A DNA stretch of 64,000 nt from Sphingopyxis bauzanensis (GCF_002205675.1 NZ_NISK01000004.1:434001-498000); one strand, 5' to 3'; counted from the first letter of the stretch, positions 15,721 to 24,513 are shown. The notes: generated by a model from the sequence alone, not told the origin. A program made the numbers and translations.

Positions 15721-16636
15721 TCGCCGCGCGCGTCAGATTCAGGAACACATCCTCCAGGTCGGCCTCGCGCGTCGACACATCGACGATGCCGTGGCCCATC
15801 GCATTCACCGCGGCGAGCACTTCGCCTGCGTTCATGCGGTCCTTGTTGTAACTGATCGCAAGCCCGCGCGTCCCCTCGCGCTCGATCTTGTCGAAGGCGG
15901 GGTGGGTCGGCAGGTCGGTGATGTCTTCGTCCAAGGTCACGACGACGATCTTCTCGCGCGCCATGTCGACCAGCTCGCGCGTCGGCTTGTTCGCGATCAG
16001 CTTGCCATGGTTGATGATCGCAATCCGGTCGCACAGCTCTTCGGCCTCTTCGAGATAATGCGTCGTCAGCACAACCGTTACGCCGCGGTCGTTGAGCGAC
16101 TGGACATAGGACCAGAGCTGCTGGCGCAGTTCGATGTCGACCCCGGCGGTTGGCTCGTCGAGAACAATGATCGGCGGCGAGTGGACCATCGCCTTGGCGA
16201 CCAAGAGGCGGCGCTTCATGCCCCCCGACAGGGTGCGCGCATAAGCGTCGCGCTTGTCGGTCAGATGCACCGCCGCGAGCAGGTCGTCCGAAATGCGCTT
16301 GGCCCGCGGCACGCCATATAGCCCCGCCTGATTCTCGAGCGTCTCATAGGGCGTGAAAAAGGGGTCGAAGACAATTTCCTGCGGCACGATGCCGATCGAA
16401 TATTTGGCGTTGCGCGGGTCGGCGTCGATGTCGAAGCCCCAGATGCGCGCCGACCCGGCGGTCTTGTTGACCAGCCCCGCAAGGATATTGATCAGCGTCG
16501 ATTTGCCCGCGCCGTTCGGCCCGAGCAGCCCGAAAATCTGGCCGCGCGGCACGTCGAAACTGACATTGTCGAGCGCCTGCTTGCCGCCGGCATAGGTTTT
16601 CGAGACGGCGTCGATACGGATGGCGGCTTCTGTCAT
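15713..16636 (-). CDS. ABC transporter ATP-binding protein
   Basis: 307 residues. Walker A is LLGPNGAGKSTLINIL at ~38. Q-loop region VPQEIVFDPFFTPYETL, signature LSGGMKRRLLVAKAM, Walker B PIIVLDEPTAGVD and H-loop LTTHYLEEAEELCDR follow. A C-terminal ~75-residue domain (ending EADLEDVFLNLTRAANG) is typical of DrrA/CcmA-type exporters. A permease gene is not adjacent, so it must be encoded elsewhere. The start is the ATG at 16636. First gene of the run leading to nadB. Confidence 0.9.
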   Translation of the reverse strand: MTEAAIRIDAVSKTYAGGKQALDNVSFDVPRGQIFGLLGPNGAGKSTLINILAGLVNKTAGSARIWGFDIDADPRNAKYSIGIVPQEIVFDPFFTPYETLENQAGLYGVPRAKRISDDLLAAVHLTDKRDAYARTLSGGMKRRLLVAKAMVHSPPIIVLDEPTAGVDIELRQQLWSYVQSLNDRGVTVVLTTHYLEEAEELCDRIAIINHGKLIANKPTRELVDMAREKIVVVTLDEDITDLPTHPAFDKIEREGTRGLAISYNKDRMNAGEVLAAVNAMGHGIVDVSTREADLEDVFLNLTRAANG

Positions 16637-16748
16637 GGCCCGTGCCATAGACGCGCGCCAGCGCGTGTAAAAGCCCCCATCAACGCGCCGCCTTTTGCCC
16701 AGCACCCCGTTAACGCTATGTTGGAAATTCACCGCTAGGACCAGGGGT

Positions 16749-17309
16749 GTGAGGACCAGACACACCCAAAACCCGCAGCCCCTGCTGCGCGGCATCACCG
16801 CCTGCGCGCTGATGATGGCCCCGGCCATCGCAGCGCCGGCCCATGCCCAGCAAACGGCGCAGGCGCAAAGCGAAGCCATCGTGCTGCGCCCGCTCTCTTT
16901 CTTCAAGGTCAACGACCTGAGTTTTGGCGACATCATCCCGTCGAACGCGGCGGGAACGGTGACGCTGGAACCCGATGGGTCGCGCACGCGCACCGGCGGC
17001 GTCACGCTGGTCGGCAACGGCGGCGAACCGGCGCGCTTTGCCGGGCTCGGCAGCTTCAACCGTCAGGTCAATATCTCGCTAGGGTCGAACACGATCTGGC
17101 TAACCGGGCCGGGAGTGCGAATGCGCGCCCGCACCTTTGAAATCGGCAGCACCCCGACCGCGCTGCTGTCGACATCGCCGACACGCTTCCGGATTACCGC
17201 GCCGCTCGGCAACTATAATTTTCCGGTCGGCGCGACGCTCGAGGTTGGCGCCAACCAGGCGCCGGGCGACTACAGCGGTACGTTCACGATCACACTCAAC
17301 TATCTTTAG
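16749..17309 (+). CDS. DUF4402 secreted protein (paralogue 1)
   Basis: 186 residues. A GTG at 16749 with AGGA 8 nt upstream starts a basic N-terminus and a signal peptide (ITACALMMAPAIAAPAHAQ). The mature part begins with a VLRPLSFFKVNDLSFGDI strand and ends GDYSGTFTITLNYL, the standard end of DUF4402 proteins, which resemble pilin-like beta sandwiches and are surface or periplasmic. No chaperone-usher genes are nearby. Followed by a strong hairpin and an insertion sequence. Paralogue of the gene at 19034. Confidence 0.85.
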   Translation: MRTRHTQNPQPLLRGITACALMMAPAIAAPAHAQQTAQAQSEAIVLRPLSFFKVNDLSFGDIIPSNAAGTVTLEPDGSRTRTGGVTLVGNGGEPARFAGLGSFNRQVNISLGSNTIWLTGPGVRMRARTFEIGSTPTALLSTSPTRFRITAPLGNYNFPVGATLEVGANQAPGDYSGTFTITLNYL

Positions 17310-17329
17310 AGCTTCTGTGGGGGGAAGAA

Positions 17330-17378
17330 GCGGCACCGGATGACCACCTGTATTCATGTGAATGCTTGCCGGTGCCGC
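17330..17378. terminator. Long hairpin after DUF4402 gene
   Basis: GCGGCACCGG (17330-17339) and CCGGTGCCGC (17369-17378) pair perfectly and enclose a smaller ATTCA/TGAAT hairpin. There is no T-run, so it may stabilise the mRNA end or act as a factor-assisted terminator. Confidence 0.5.
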
Positions 17379-17406
17379 ATGACCCCACCCGCTCACCCGG
17401 CGGCGC

Positions 17407-18660
17407 CAGGGGAATCGGGTGAACAAGTCATCGTGAGATAATTGCGGCGAGGAAGTCATCATCCCAAGCTGCGACTTTTCTTCTGAGCCGCATCGAGTCT
17501 TTTCCCGGAGCGGATCGCAGTAGATTGTGCGCCATGTGCTTTATGGTGGTGAAGTTTGCAGGTGCATGCTCCGTGCGCACCCGGCATTCGTCATCGCGAA
17601 AGACCATATCCATAACCCAATGGAGACTGTTTTCGATCGCCCAGTGATGGCGCACGATGGCACCAAGCTGCTCGGCGGGCAGCTGCACCGAGGTTAGGTA
17701 GAGGCGGGTTTCGTGGGTGGCTTTGTCGCCTGTCTCGCGGATACTGTCGACGATGACGACGGCCTTCAGGCCGGGCCATCCATGGTCCTTGGGAAGCCAG
17801 TCGAGATTGTGGATGACGGTGGTCGCCCTGGTCTCGATGCGGCCATGGTCGCCATCGACCGTCGTGTTTTGGCTGATCTTGCACTCATGGAAGTTGCGCT
17901 CTTTCTGCTCGGCTACGAACAGCGCGACATCCTCGTGCAGAGCCGCCTGGTTCCCCTTGAGCGCCAGGACATACTCGGCCTTCTTGTCGAGGATCGTCTG
18001 AGCAATCACGCGTTGGCAGCCCATAGCGTCGATTGTCACGACGGCACCCTCGATATCCATCATGGCCAGTAATCGGGGGATAGCAGTGATCTCGTTCGAC
18101 TTCTCGTCGATCTTGACCTGGCCCAGCACTAACCGTTGGCGAGCGGCAAATGCCGAGACCATATGGATCGCTGCCTTGCCGCCCGCCTTGTCGTGCGAAC
18201 GACGCGATGTCTTGCCGTCGATTGCAATGACCTCGGCACAGGTCCCGGTGAGCGAGGCGACCCACTTCACAAAGCACTGCTGGAACTGTTCGGCATCGAG
18301 CGTCGCGAAGATGTCACCAAGGTGATCGTGCGAGGGCGTGCCGGCAGCAAAGGGACGAAATCGCTGCAGAAAATCCAGCTTTTTCTCTCCAAAGCGGGCG
18401 ATGTCGACGAATGTCTCCGCACCCGCCAAAACGCCCAGCAGCGCCAAAAGCAATATCTCCTCAAGCGGATACATCACCTTCGCCAGTTGGCGACCATCGA
18501 CCAACTCACGGAAATGATCCAGAAAAACCACCGCCTCGCCAAGCGCTCCGCTCGACTGATCACCACTGTCCATCACAATATCCCCGCGTCCAAATCTGAG
18601 GATTTGCATAGATTCAGCAATTCACGCGTTTGTCGCCTCTTCTTTCACCCGATTGCCCTG
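17407..18660 (-). mobile_element. Complete ISAs1-type insertion sequence
   Basis: A 1254-bp element. The left end is CAGGGGAATCGGGTGAA (17407-17423). The right end (18644-18660) read inward is CAGGGCAATCGGGTGAA, 16 of 17 matching. The element is flanked on both sides by GGCGGCGC (17399-17406 and 18661-18668), a perfect 8-bp target duplication. It carries one full-length transposase. Removing the element and one duplication restores an intergenic sequence, so no gene is disrupted. Confidence 0.92.
17428..18573 (-). CDS. ISAs1-family transposase
   Basis: 381 residues, full length for the family. DDE residues are recognisable: EVIAIDGKTSRRSHDK (first Asp), VVTIDAMGCQRVIA (second Asp), and HHWAIENSLHWVMDMVF (Glu). 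The N-terminal segment HFRELVDGRQLAKVMYPLEE is the DDE_Tnp_1-associated domain of this family. The ATG at 18573 has GGGGA 7 nt upstream. No frameshift or stop, and with matching ends and a clean target duplication the element looks recently active. Confidence 0.93.
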   Translation of the reverse strand: MDSGDQSSGALGEAVVFLDHFRELVDGRQLAKVMYPLEEILLLALLGVLAGAETFVDIARFGEKKLDFLQRFRPFAAGTPSHDHLGDIFATLDAEQFQQCFVKWVASLTGTCAEVIAIDGKTSRRSHDKAGGKAAIHMVSAFAARQRLVLGQVKIDEKSNEITAIPRLLAMMDIEGAVVTIDAMGCQRVIAQTILDKKAEYVLALKGNQAALHEDVALFVAEQKERNFHECKISQNTTVDGDHGRIETRATTVIHNLDWLPKDHGWPGLKAVVIVDSIRETGDKATHETRLYLTSVQLPAEQLGAIVRHHWAIENSLHWVMDMVFRDDECRVRTEHAPANFTTIKHMAHNLLRSAPGKDSMRLRRKVAAWDDDFLAAIISR

Positions 18661-18714
18661 GGCGGCGCAGACCCGGATTGCTCCCATCCCGCGCGCTTGC
18701 TATGGGCGCGGTCG

Positions 18715-18912
18715 ATGACCCAGCCTTCGCCCGAAACCATCCGCACCCCCAAAACCCGCATCGCCTGCGACGGCACCGGCGACGGCCTTGCCGATGCCGC
18801 GCTCGGCCACCCGCGCGTGTGGCTGGAAATCGACCCCGACGCGGGGTTCGCCGATTGCGGCTATTGCGACCGGCGTTTCATTCTGATCGGCGGAGTGGCC
18901 GACAAAAGTTAA
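18715..18912 (+). CDS. Zinc-finger (CHCC type) domain protein
   Basis: 65 residues. Core: IACDGTGDGLADAALGHPRV, then WLEIDPDAGFADCGYCDRRF, matching the zf-CHCC (NDUFS6-like) family with a Cys, His and CxxC set. In alphaproteobacteria such proteins are tied to respiratory complex I or similar assembly (family knowledge). The ATG at 18715 was chosen; the open frame upstream runs into the IS. It lay next to the DUF4402 gene before the IS arrived. Confidence 0.85.
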   Translation: MTQPSPETIRTPKTRIACDGTGDGLADAALGHPRVWLEIDPDAGFADCGYCDRRFILIGGVADKS

Positions 18913-18913
18913 G

Positions 18914-18951
18914 CGGTGGCGGAGCCACCGATCGGGCCTGACTTCGGTCAG
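18914..18951. terminator. Tandem hairpins after zinc-finger gene
   Basis: CGGTGGC-GGA-GCCACCG (18914-18930) is followed by CTGAC-TTCG-GTCAG (18938-18951), the second with a stable TTCG tetraloop. No T-run. Likely marks the end of the small zinc-finger transcript. Confidence 0.4.
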
Positions 18952-19033
18952 ACGTAAACAGCCGCTTTACCACGCCCATGCATCTTCGACTCACGCCCCG
19001 CTGGCATAGATTTGCCAGACAGGAGCAGAATCT

Positions 19034-19588
19034 GTGGGGATTCGAGGGACCGGACACTGTCGGGATGCATTGCGCGCCCTGACCATCGCCGTCGCGACGG
19101 CGAGCGCGATGCTATGCGCGCCGGTTCATGCGGCCGACACCAATGTGACCGCCAATGCCGCGATTGTTCGCCCCAACACGCTGATCAAGACCGATGATCT
19201 CGATTTCGGATCGCTGATCAGCGGTGCGACCGGCGGCACCGTGACGGTCAACCCGGTGACCAATGCGCGCACGTCGGGCGGCGGCGTGACTATGGTCGGC
19301 AGCAGTGCGCGCCGCGCCGAATTTCTGGGAACGGGCGGTATCTTTCTGATCTTCGTTTCGGGCAGCACGTCGGTGACGCTGACGCGCTCCGGGGGCGGCT
19401 CACCCAACATGACCGCCAGTCTAACCCGCGCTGCAAGCACGGGTGGCGGTGGCGTCACTCTGATCAACGCAACACTGCTCCCCAGCGGCTTGCAGACCTA
19501 TTATATCGGCGGCACTCTCTCCGTCCCGGCGAACCAGCCCGCGGGCGATTACAGCGGCACCTTTACCCTCACCGTCAATTATCTCTGA
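19034..19588 (+). CDS. DUF4402 secreted protein (paralogue 2)
   Basis: 184 residues from a GTG with AGGAG 8 nt upstream. Signal peptide ALTIAVATASAMLCAPVHAA, then the repeated family layout: IVRPNTLIKTDDLDFGSLIS, a Gly/Ser-rich middle and the end GDYSGTFTLTVNYL, nearly identical to the last 14 residues of the paralogue at 16749. The two copies share the ends but differ in the middle, as expected of beta-sandwich subunits. Probably secreted to the periplasm or surface. Function unknown. Confidence 0.85.
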   Translation: MGIRGTGHCRDALRALTIAVATASAMLCAPVHAADTNVTANAAIVRPNTLIKTDDLDFGSLISGATGGTVTVNPVTNARTSGGGVTMVGSSARRAEFLGTGGIFLIFVSGSTSVTLTRSGGGSPNMTASLTRAASTGGGGVTLINATLLPSGLQTYYIGGTLSVPANQPAGDYSGTFTLTVNYL

Positions 19589-19630
19589 CAGCGGTTTGCG
19601 CGTGTGGCGTGCCGTGCCTATATCGGGCGG

Positions 19631-21073
19631 ATGACCAGTCCCACCGACCCCCGCCGCTTCCTCTATCGCGCCGACGCGCTCGATCCCGACCTCGCGCAGG
19701 CACTCGCGCGCGAAGCGCTGGCGAAAGCCGACGACGGCGAACTTTACCTGCAGTATCGCGCGACCGAGAGCTTCGGGTTCGACGACGGGCGGCTCAAGAC
19801 CGCCGATTATTCGACCGATGCCGGTTTCGGCCTGCGCGCCGTGTCTGGCGAGATGACGGGCTTTGCCCATGCCAGCGACATCAGCGCCGGGGCGATCCGC
19901 CGCGCCGCCGAAACGCTCGCCTTGCTCGATCCCGCCAGCCAGCCGCACGCCGCGCCGCCGCCGCGCACCAACCGCCATCTGTATGACGAAGCAAACCCGC
20001 TCGACCTGATCCCCTTCGCGAAAAAGGTCGCGCTGTGCCAGGAAATCGACGCCGCGGCGCGCGCGCGCGACCCCCGCATCGCACAGGTGTCCGTGAGCCT
20101 TGCGGGCAGCTGGTCGGTGGTCGAGATCGTCCGCGCCGACGGTTTCCTCGCGACCGACATCCGCCCGCTCGTCCGGCTCAATGTCAGCATCGTCGTCGAG
20201 GAGAATGGCCGCCGCGAAACCGGGGTGTTCGGCCTCGGCGGGCGGTATATGTACGACCATCTTTTCGAAGCCGCGCAGTGGAACCGCGCGATCGACGAAG
20301 CGCTGGCGCAGGCGCTCGTCAATCTGCGCGCGGTCGATGCCCCGGCGGGCGAATTCACCGTGCTGCTTGGCCCCGGCTGGCCCGGGGTGCTGCTGCATGA
20401 GGCGATCGGCCATGGGCTCGAGGGCGATTTCAACCGCAAGGGCACCAGCGCTTTTTCGGGCCGCATCGGTCAACGCGTCGCCGCGCCCGGCGTCACCGTG
20501 GTTGACGACGGCGCGATGGACAGCCCGGTCGGCGGCGGCCGTCGCGGTTCGCTCAGCATCGACGACGAAGGCACCCCGACCGGCGAGACGGTGCTGATCG
20601 AGGATGGCATTCTCAAAGGCTATATGCAGGACCGCCTCAACGCCCGCCTGATGGGGGTCGAACCGACCGGCAATGGGCGCCGCGAAAGCTTCGCGCACGC
20701 GCCGATGCCGCGGATGACCAACACCTTCATGAAGGGTGGCAGTGACAATCCCGCCGAGCTGTTGTCGCGCGTCAAGAACGGCATTTTCGCGAAAAGCTTC
20801 GGCGGCGGACAGGTCGATATCGTGTCGGGAAAATTCGTGTTCAGCTGCACCGAGGCGTACAAGATCGAGAATGGCAAGCTGGGCGATTCGATCAAGGGCG
20901 CGACGCTGATCGGCGACGGGCCGAGCGTGCTGACCAAGGTCATGGGCATCGGCAACGACATGGCGATCGACGAAGGCATCGGCATCTGCGGCAAGGGCGG
21001 CCAGAGTGTCCCCGCGGGCGTCGGCCAGCCGACCCTACTGGTGAGCGGGCTGACGGTGGGCGGGACGGCGTAG
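19631..21073 (+). CDS. tldD: Metalloprotease TldD
   Basis: 480-residue TldD/PmbA-family zinc protease. The metal site is HEAIGHGLEGDF (residues ~255). GRIGQRVAAPGVTVVDDG and KGYMQDRLNARLMG follow, and the C-terminal domain has SGKFVFSCTEAYKIENGK. TldD works as a heterodimer with PmbA (TldE), not encoded here, and degrades unfolded peptides or matures ribosomal peptides. The start is the ATG at 19631; the frame upstream has no ribosome-binding site. Confidence 0.93.
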   Translation: MTSPTDPRRFLYRADALDPDLAQALAREALAKADDGELYLQYRATESFGFDDGRLKTADYSTDAGFGLRAVSGEMTGFAHASDISAGAIRRAAETLALLDPASQPHAAPPPRTNRHLYDEANPLDLIPFAKKVALCQEIDAAARARDPRIAQVSVSLAGSWSVVEIVRADGFLATDIRPLVRLNVSIVVEENGRRETGVFGLGGRYMYDHLFEAAQWNRAIDEALAQALVNLRAVDAPAGEFTVLLGPGWPGVLLHEAIGHGLEGDFNRKGTSAFSGRIGQRVAAPGVTVVDDGAMDSPVGGGRRGSLSIDDEGTPTGETVLIEDGILKGYMQDRLNARLMGVEPTGNGRRESFAHAPMPRMTNTFMKGGSDNPAELLSRVKNGIFAKSFGGGQVDIVSGKFVFSCTEAYKIENGKLGDSIKGATLIGDGPSVLTKVMGIGNDMAIDEGIGICGKGGQSVPAGVGQPTLLVSGLTVGGTA

Positions 21074-21087
21074 CGCCTTAATACACG

Positions 21088-21163
21088 CGTCATTGCGAGT
21101 GAAGCGAAGCAATCCAGAGCGGGTTACGCCACCCTGGATTGCTTCGCTTCGCTCGCAATGACG
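21088..21163. repeat. Extragenic palindrome, CATTGCGAG type
   Basis: Two 30-nt arms (21088-21117 and 21134-21163) are inverted copies with one mismatch: CGTCATTGCGAGTGAAGC... against ...GCTTCGCTCGCAATGACG, with a 16-nt loop. A REP-like element between tldD and the next gene. Confidence 0.8.
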
Positions 21164-21282
21164 AAAAACCTGTGACCTACCTCACTTGGCGAGCCGCTTT
21201 CCCGCGCCTATAGTCTGCCAAACAGAAAAGAAATCGGGCCGCATTGTCCGCCGGGTCTTCCCCGGCAACAGGGAGGATATTC

Positions 21283-22509
21283 ATGCGTTCGAGTCTGCGT
21301 TTCATCTCCGTCGCCGCCATCGCCGCGATGCTCGCCGCCGTGCCGGGTTCGGCGCAAAAAACCACCGGTCCTGTCGAACGCTATGAAATGGACGTCGCGA
21401 CCGCGTCCGGCTTTGCCGCGATGGCGGCGGGCGGGCGCGGGGTCGGCAACATGATGGGGATGATGTTCGGCGGCGGACCCGAGGGCAAGGTCGCGCACAC
21501 GCTGGAACTGCGGCTGGGATCGACGCAGGCGCCGACCGCGCCGCCGGTGAAGGCCGATCATTTCTTCCTGCCGCAGGCCAAGCTCGGCAAATCGGTACCG
21601 CTGCTCGGCCCCGAACCCGGCAAGCCGCGCGAGCGCGAAGACGGCAATGAAATGCCCAAGGATTTCGAGCGTCCCAAGGGCCGCCTGCTCTTGTTCTGGG
21701 GCTGCGGCGCGAAGGCCGGGCCGGGGCAGCCGGTGATCATCGATTTCGCGAAACTCGCTGCGGGGCAGATGCCGCCGAACCTTTACACCACCACCGTGCC
21801 GCGCATCCGCGAGGTGATGACGACCAATAGCAAATCCTATGCCGACTGGCCGAACAGCAAATCGTCGAAACAGCCTTCGTCGGGATCCTCGCTGCTCGGC
21901 ACGCACCGGATTGCGGGCAATGTCGGGCCGGAGATCAATTTCACCCTCGCGCAGGATTATATGCCCGGGCTCAACGCATCGACGACGATGCAGGGCGACG
22001 GCTCGGTGATGATCCGCTGGAACCAGCTGGTTCCGGCGACCGGCTATGTCGCCTGGGCGTTCGGCGGCATGGACCGCGGCGGCGGGAACGGCGACATGGT
22101 GTGGTGGACGAGCAGCAACGCGCGCGAGTTCGGCGGCGGGCTGTGGGACTGGCTACCTCCGTCGACGGTCGCGGGGCTTGTGGCGAAAAAGGTCGTGATG
22201 CCGCCCGCGCAGACGAGTTGCGCGATCCCGGCCGAGGTCAAAAAAGCGTCGGGCGAGATGATGTTCGGCAACCTCAACGCCTTCGGCCCCGAGGCCAATT
22301 TCTCTTATCCGCCCAAGCCCGCGGGCAATACGGTGTGGAATATCGACTGGACTGCAAAAGTCCGCTTCCGCTCGCACACCAGCCTGCTGATCGGTGCCGA
22401 TTTCGGCGGCATGGGCGGATCGGGTGCCAGCACCAAACCGGCGGAACCGGCGAAAAAGAAGAAGTGCAAAGGCCCGCTCGGTATCCCACTGCCCGACGGG
22501 GCGTGCTGA
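21283..22509 (+). CDS. Secreted protein of unknown function
   Basis: 408 residues. GGGAGG upstream and a signal peptide (ISVAAIAAMLAAVPGSAQ) support the ATG at 21283. The N-terminal part has a Gly/Met-rich patch (VGNMMGMMFGGG). The middle includes GRLLLFWGCGAKAGPGQP and IRWNQLVPATGYVAWAFG, and the C-terminus is Lys/Cys-rich (AKKKKCKGPLG). No family recognised. The WNQLVPATGY segment looks like a fibronectin-type strand. Periplasmic or surface location inferred from the signal. Confidence 0.7.
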   Translation: MRSSLRFISVAAIAAMLAAVPGSAQKTTGPVERYEMDVATASGFAAMAAGGRGVGNMMGMMFGGGPEGKVAHTLELRLGSTQAPTAPPVKADHFFLPQAKLGKSVPLLGPEPGKPREREDGNEMPKDFERPKGRLLLFWGCGAKAGPGQPVIIDFAKLAAGQMPPNLYTTTVPRIREVMTTNSKSYADWPNSKSSKQPSSGSSLLGTHRIAGNVGPEINFTLAQDYMPGLNASTTMQGDGSVMIRWNQLVPATGYVAWAFGGMDRGGGNGDMVWWTSSNAREFGGGLWDWLPPSTVAGLVAKKVVMPPAQTSCAIPAEVKKASGEMMFGNLNAFGPEANFSYPPKPAGNTVWNIDWTAKVRFRSHTSLLIGADFGGMGGSGASTKPAEPAKKKKCKGPLGIPLPDGAC

Positions 22510-22590
22510 TCGGCGCCCGGTCAGGCTCTGTTCACGCGGGCGCGCGCATAGGAGCGGCGGGTAGGGTATGTTGAAGACAGGAGTCGAACC

Positions 22591-22995
22591 ATGCGTCTGC
22601 ACATTCCAATGATTTTTGCCGTTGCGGCGCTGGCCGCAATCCCCGCTACCGCCAGCGCGCGTGAAAAACTTGCGCCCGAAGATCAGCTGGCCAAGCTGCT
22701 GGAGGGCCGCGTCGCGGGCGAACCGCAAAATTGCATCCCGTTGTCGATGGCGCGCAGCAGCCAGGTGATCGACAAGACCGCCATCGTCTATCGCGTCGGC
22801 AGCACCCTGTGGGTCAACCGGCCCGAGGGCGGCGCGTCGTCGCTCGACGACGATGACATCCTGGTCACCAAATTGTCGGGCAGCCAGCTGTGCAGCATCG
22901 ACGCGGTGCAGCTGCACGATCGCAGCAGTCATATGTACAGCGGCTTTGTCTCGCTCGGCAAATTTGTGCCGTATCGGCGCGTTAAGGGCGAATAG
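22591..22995 (+). CDS. Small secreted protein of unknown function
   Basis: 134 residues. Signal peptide IFAVAALAAIPATASA, then a compact domain with two cysteines (EPQNCIPLSM and GSQLCSIDAVQL) that could form a disulfide. The family appears confined to sphingomonads (impression only). GACAGGAG lies upstream. Nothing in the neighbourhood suggests a function. Confidence 0.65.
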   Translation: MRLHIPMIFAVAALAAIPATASAREKLAPEDQLAKLLEGRVAGEPQNCIPLSMARSSQVIDKTAIVYRVGSTLWVNRPEGGASSLDDDDILVTKLSGSQLCSIDAVQLHDRSSHMYSGFVSLGKFVPYRRVKGE

Positions 22996-23010
22996 CCGGA
23001 TCCTCGCATC

Positions 23011-23088
23011 CGTCATCCCGGCGCAGGCCGGGATCTCGCCGGCGCGCCCATGCGTTGGGTTGAGTTCCCGGATTTCGCCGGGATGACG
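23011..23088. repeat. Extragenic palindrome, CGTCATCCCGG type
   Basis: The left arm CGTCATCCCGGCGCAGGCCG continuing GGATC (23011-23035) is matched by a right arm ending TTCGCCGGGATGACG (23067-23088). Each arm is itself a small hairpin. It lies between two plus-strand genes. Confidence 0.7.
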
Positions 23089-23117
23089 AATGTTTCTGGC
23101 TGAGGATTTGATCGCGC

Positions 23118-23681
23118 GTGACGCAAAACCACACTCCGCCCATTAACTGGCCGCAGCGGTTACTGAGCTTCTGGTTCGACGCGCATGGCATCAACGACTG
23201 GTACGGTGGCGGCGCCGATTTCGACGCCGAGGTGCGCGACCTTGCGGAGGGCTGGCACGAAGCACTGCGCGCGCAGCCCGCCGAAACCTTCCTCACCGAT
23301 CCCGATACCGCGCTCGCCGCGGCGATCCTGTTCGATCAGGTGCCGCGCAACAGCTTTCGCGGCCATGCCGATGCCTTTGCCACCGACAGCCTTGCCCGCG
23401 CCATTGCGCGCGGCATCGTCGAGAAGGGTTGGGAACAGCAATGGCCCGACGAACGGCGCCAGTTCGCCTATCTGCCGTTCGAGCATAGCGAAGACATCGC
23501 CGACCAGCGCGAATCGCTGCGGCTGATGACCCAACTCGCCGATCCGATGTTCCACGATTATGCGCAGCAGCATTTCGACATCATCGACCGTTTCGGTCGC
23601 TTTCCGCACCGCAACGCCGCGCTGGGCCGGGTAACGCGCGCCGAGGAAGAAGCGGCGGTGGAGGAAGGGAAGAATTGGTGA
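23118..23681 (+). CDS. DUF924 family protein
   Basis: 187 residues from a GTG. Family motifs: LLSFWFDAHGINDWYGG at the start, AAAILFDQVPRNSFRGHADA in the middle, and FGRFPHRNAALGRV at the end. DUF924 proteins are soluble helical-repeat (TPR-like) proteins with no assigned activity. First of a small plus-strand run leading to the PPOX and DUF2007 genes. Confidence 0.88.
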   Translation: MTQNHTPPINWPQRLLSFWFDAHGINDWYGGGADFDAEVRDLAEGWHEALRAQPAETFLTDPDTALAAAILFDQVPRNSFRGHADAFATDSLARAIARGIVEKGWEQQWPDERRQFAYLPFEHSEDIADQRESLRLMTQLADPMFHDYAQQHFDIIDRFGRFPHRNAALGRVTRAEEEAAVEEGKNW

Positions 23682-23715
23682 TAGGGCGGGCGCATTCCAT
23701 CCGCGGAGCGCAGCC

Positions 23716-24282
23716 ATGGCCGACTTCACCGACACACTGACCGAAAAGCACATCGCCTTTATCGAAAGGCAGCCGGTCTATTTCACCGCCACCGCCGCCG
23801 CCGATGCGCGGATCAACCTGTCACCCAAGGGCTATGCCGACAGCTTTCGCGTTCTGTCCGAAAGCCAGGTGGCCTATCTCGACCTCGCCGGATCGGGCAA
23901 CGAGACCCACGCACATCTCGCCGCCGATGGGCGCATCACCATCATGTTCTGCGCTTTCGACCGCAGCGCGCTTATCCTGCGCATCTATGGCCGCGGGCGC
24001 CCGGTGCTGCCCCAGGACGCCGACTGGGACGCGCTCGCGGCACATTTCACCCTGCTGCCGGGTACCCGCCAGATTTTCGTCATTGACGTTGAGAGCGTCC
24101 AAACCAGCTGCGGCTGGGGGGTGCCGATGATGGACCTGCAGCACGAACGCGACACGCTGCAAAAATATCACCGCCAAGCCGACCCCACGCTGTGGGTCGA
24201 AAAGACTTTGGGGCGCACCAAGAGCATCGACGGCCTGCCGACGCGCCCGACCGACCGCTTCATCGAAGGCGAGTCCGCCTGA
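23716..24282 (+). CDS. Pyridoxamine 5'-phosphate oxidase-like flavoprotein
   Basis: 188 residues with the split-barrel FMN fold: KHIAFIERQPVYFTATAAAD, RINLSPKGYADSF, AYLDLAGSGNETHAHLAADG, ITIMFCAFDRSALILRIYGR. This subgroup (with SPKG) is not the PdxH of vitamin B6 synthesis but a general FMN-binding oxidoreductase of unknown substrate. The stop overlaps the start of the DUF2007 gene (TGATG). Confidence 0.85.
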   Translation: MADFTDTLTEKHIAFIERQPVYFTATAAADARINLSPKGYADSFRVLSESQVAYLDLAGSGNETHAHLAADGRITIMFCAFDRSALILRIYGRGRPVLPQDADWDALAAHFTLLPGTRQIFVIDVESVQTSCGWGVPMMDLQHERDTLQKYHRQADPTLWVEKTLGRTKSIDGLPTRPTDRFIEGESA

Positions 24283-24494
24283 TGCCGCTGGTCGAACTGG
24301 TGCGAATCCCGAACGGCGCCGAAGCCGAACTGCTGCGCGGGCGGATCGAAAGCGCCGGCGTCCATGCGGTGTGTTTCGACGCCGGCATGAACATCGCCGA
24401 AAGCGTCGGGTTGATGATCCCGGTGCGGATCATGGTGCTCGACGAGGATCTGGAAGAAGCACGGGCGTTGCTGGCGGAATTTGAGGCGGGCTAG
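24282..24494 (+). CDS. DUF2007 domain protein
   Basis: 70 residues: LVRIPNGAEAELLRGRIESA, then GVHAVCFDAG and VRIMVLDEDLEEARALLAEF, the single DUF2007 (putative signal-transducing) ferredoxin-like fold. Start overlaps the previous stop, so translationally coupled. Function unknown. Confidence 0.85.
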   Translation: MPLVELVRIPNGAEAELLRGRIESAGVHAVCFDAGMNIAESVGLMIPVRIMVLDEDLEEARALLAEFEAG

Positions 24495-24513
24495 CTGCAA
24501 CCCAACCCCGCAT

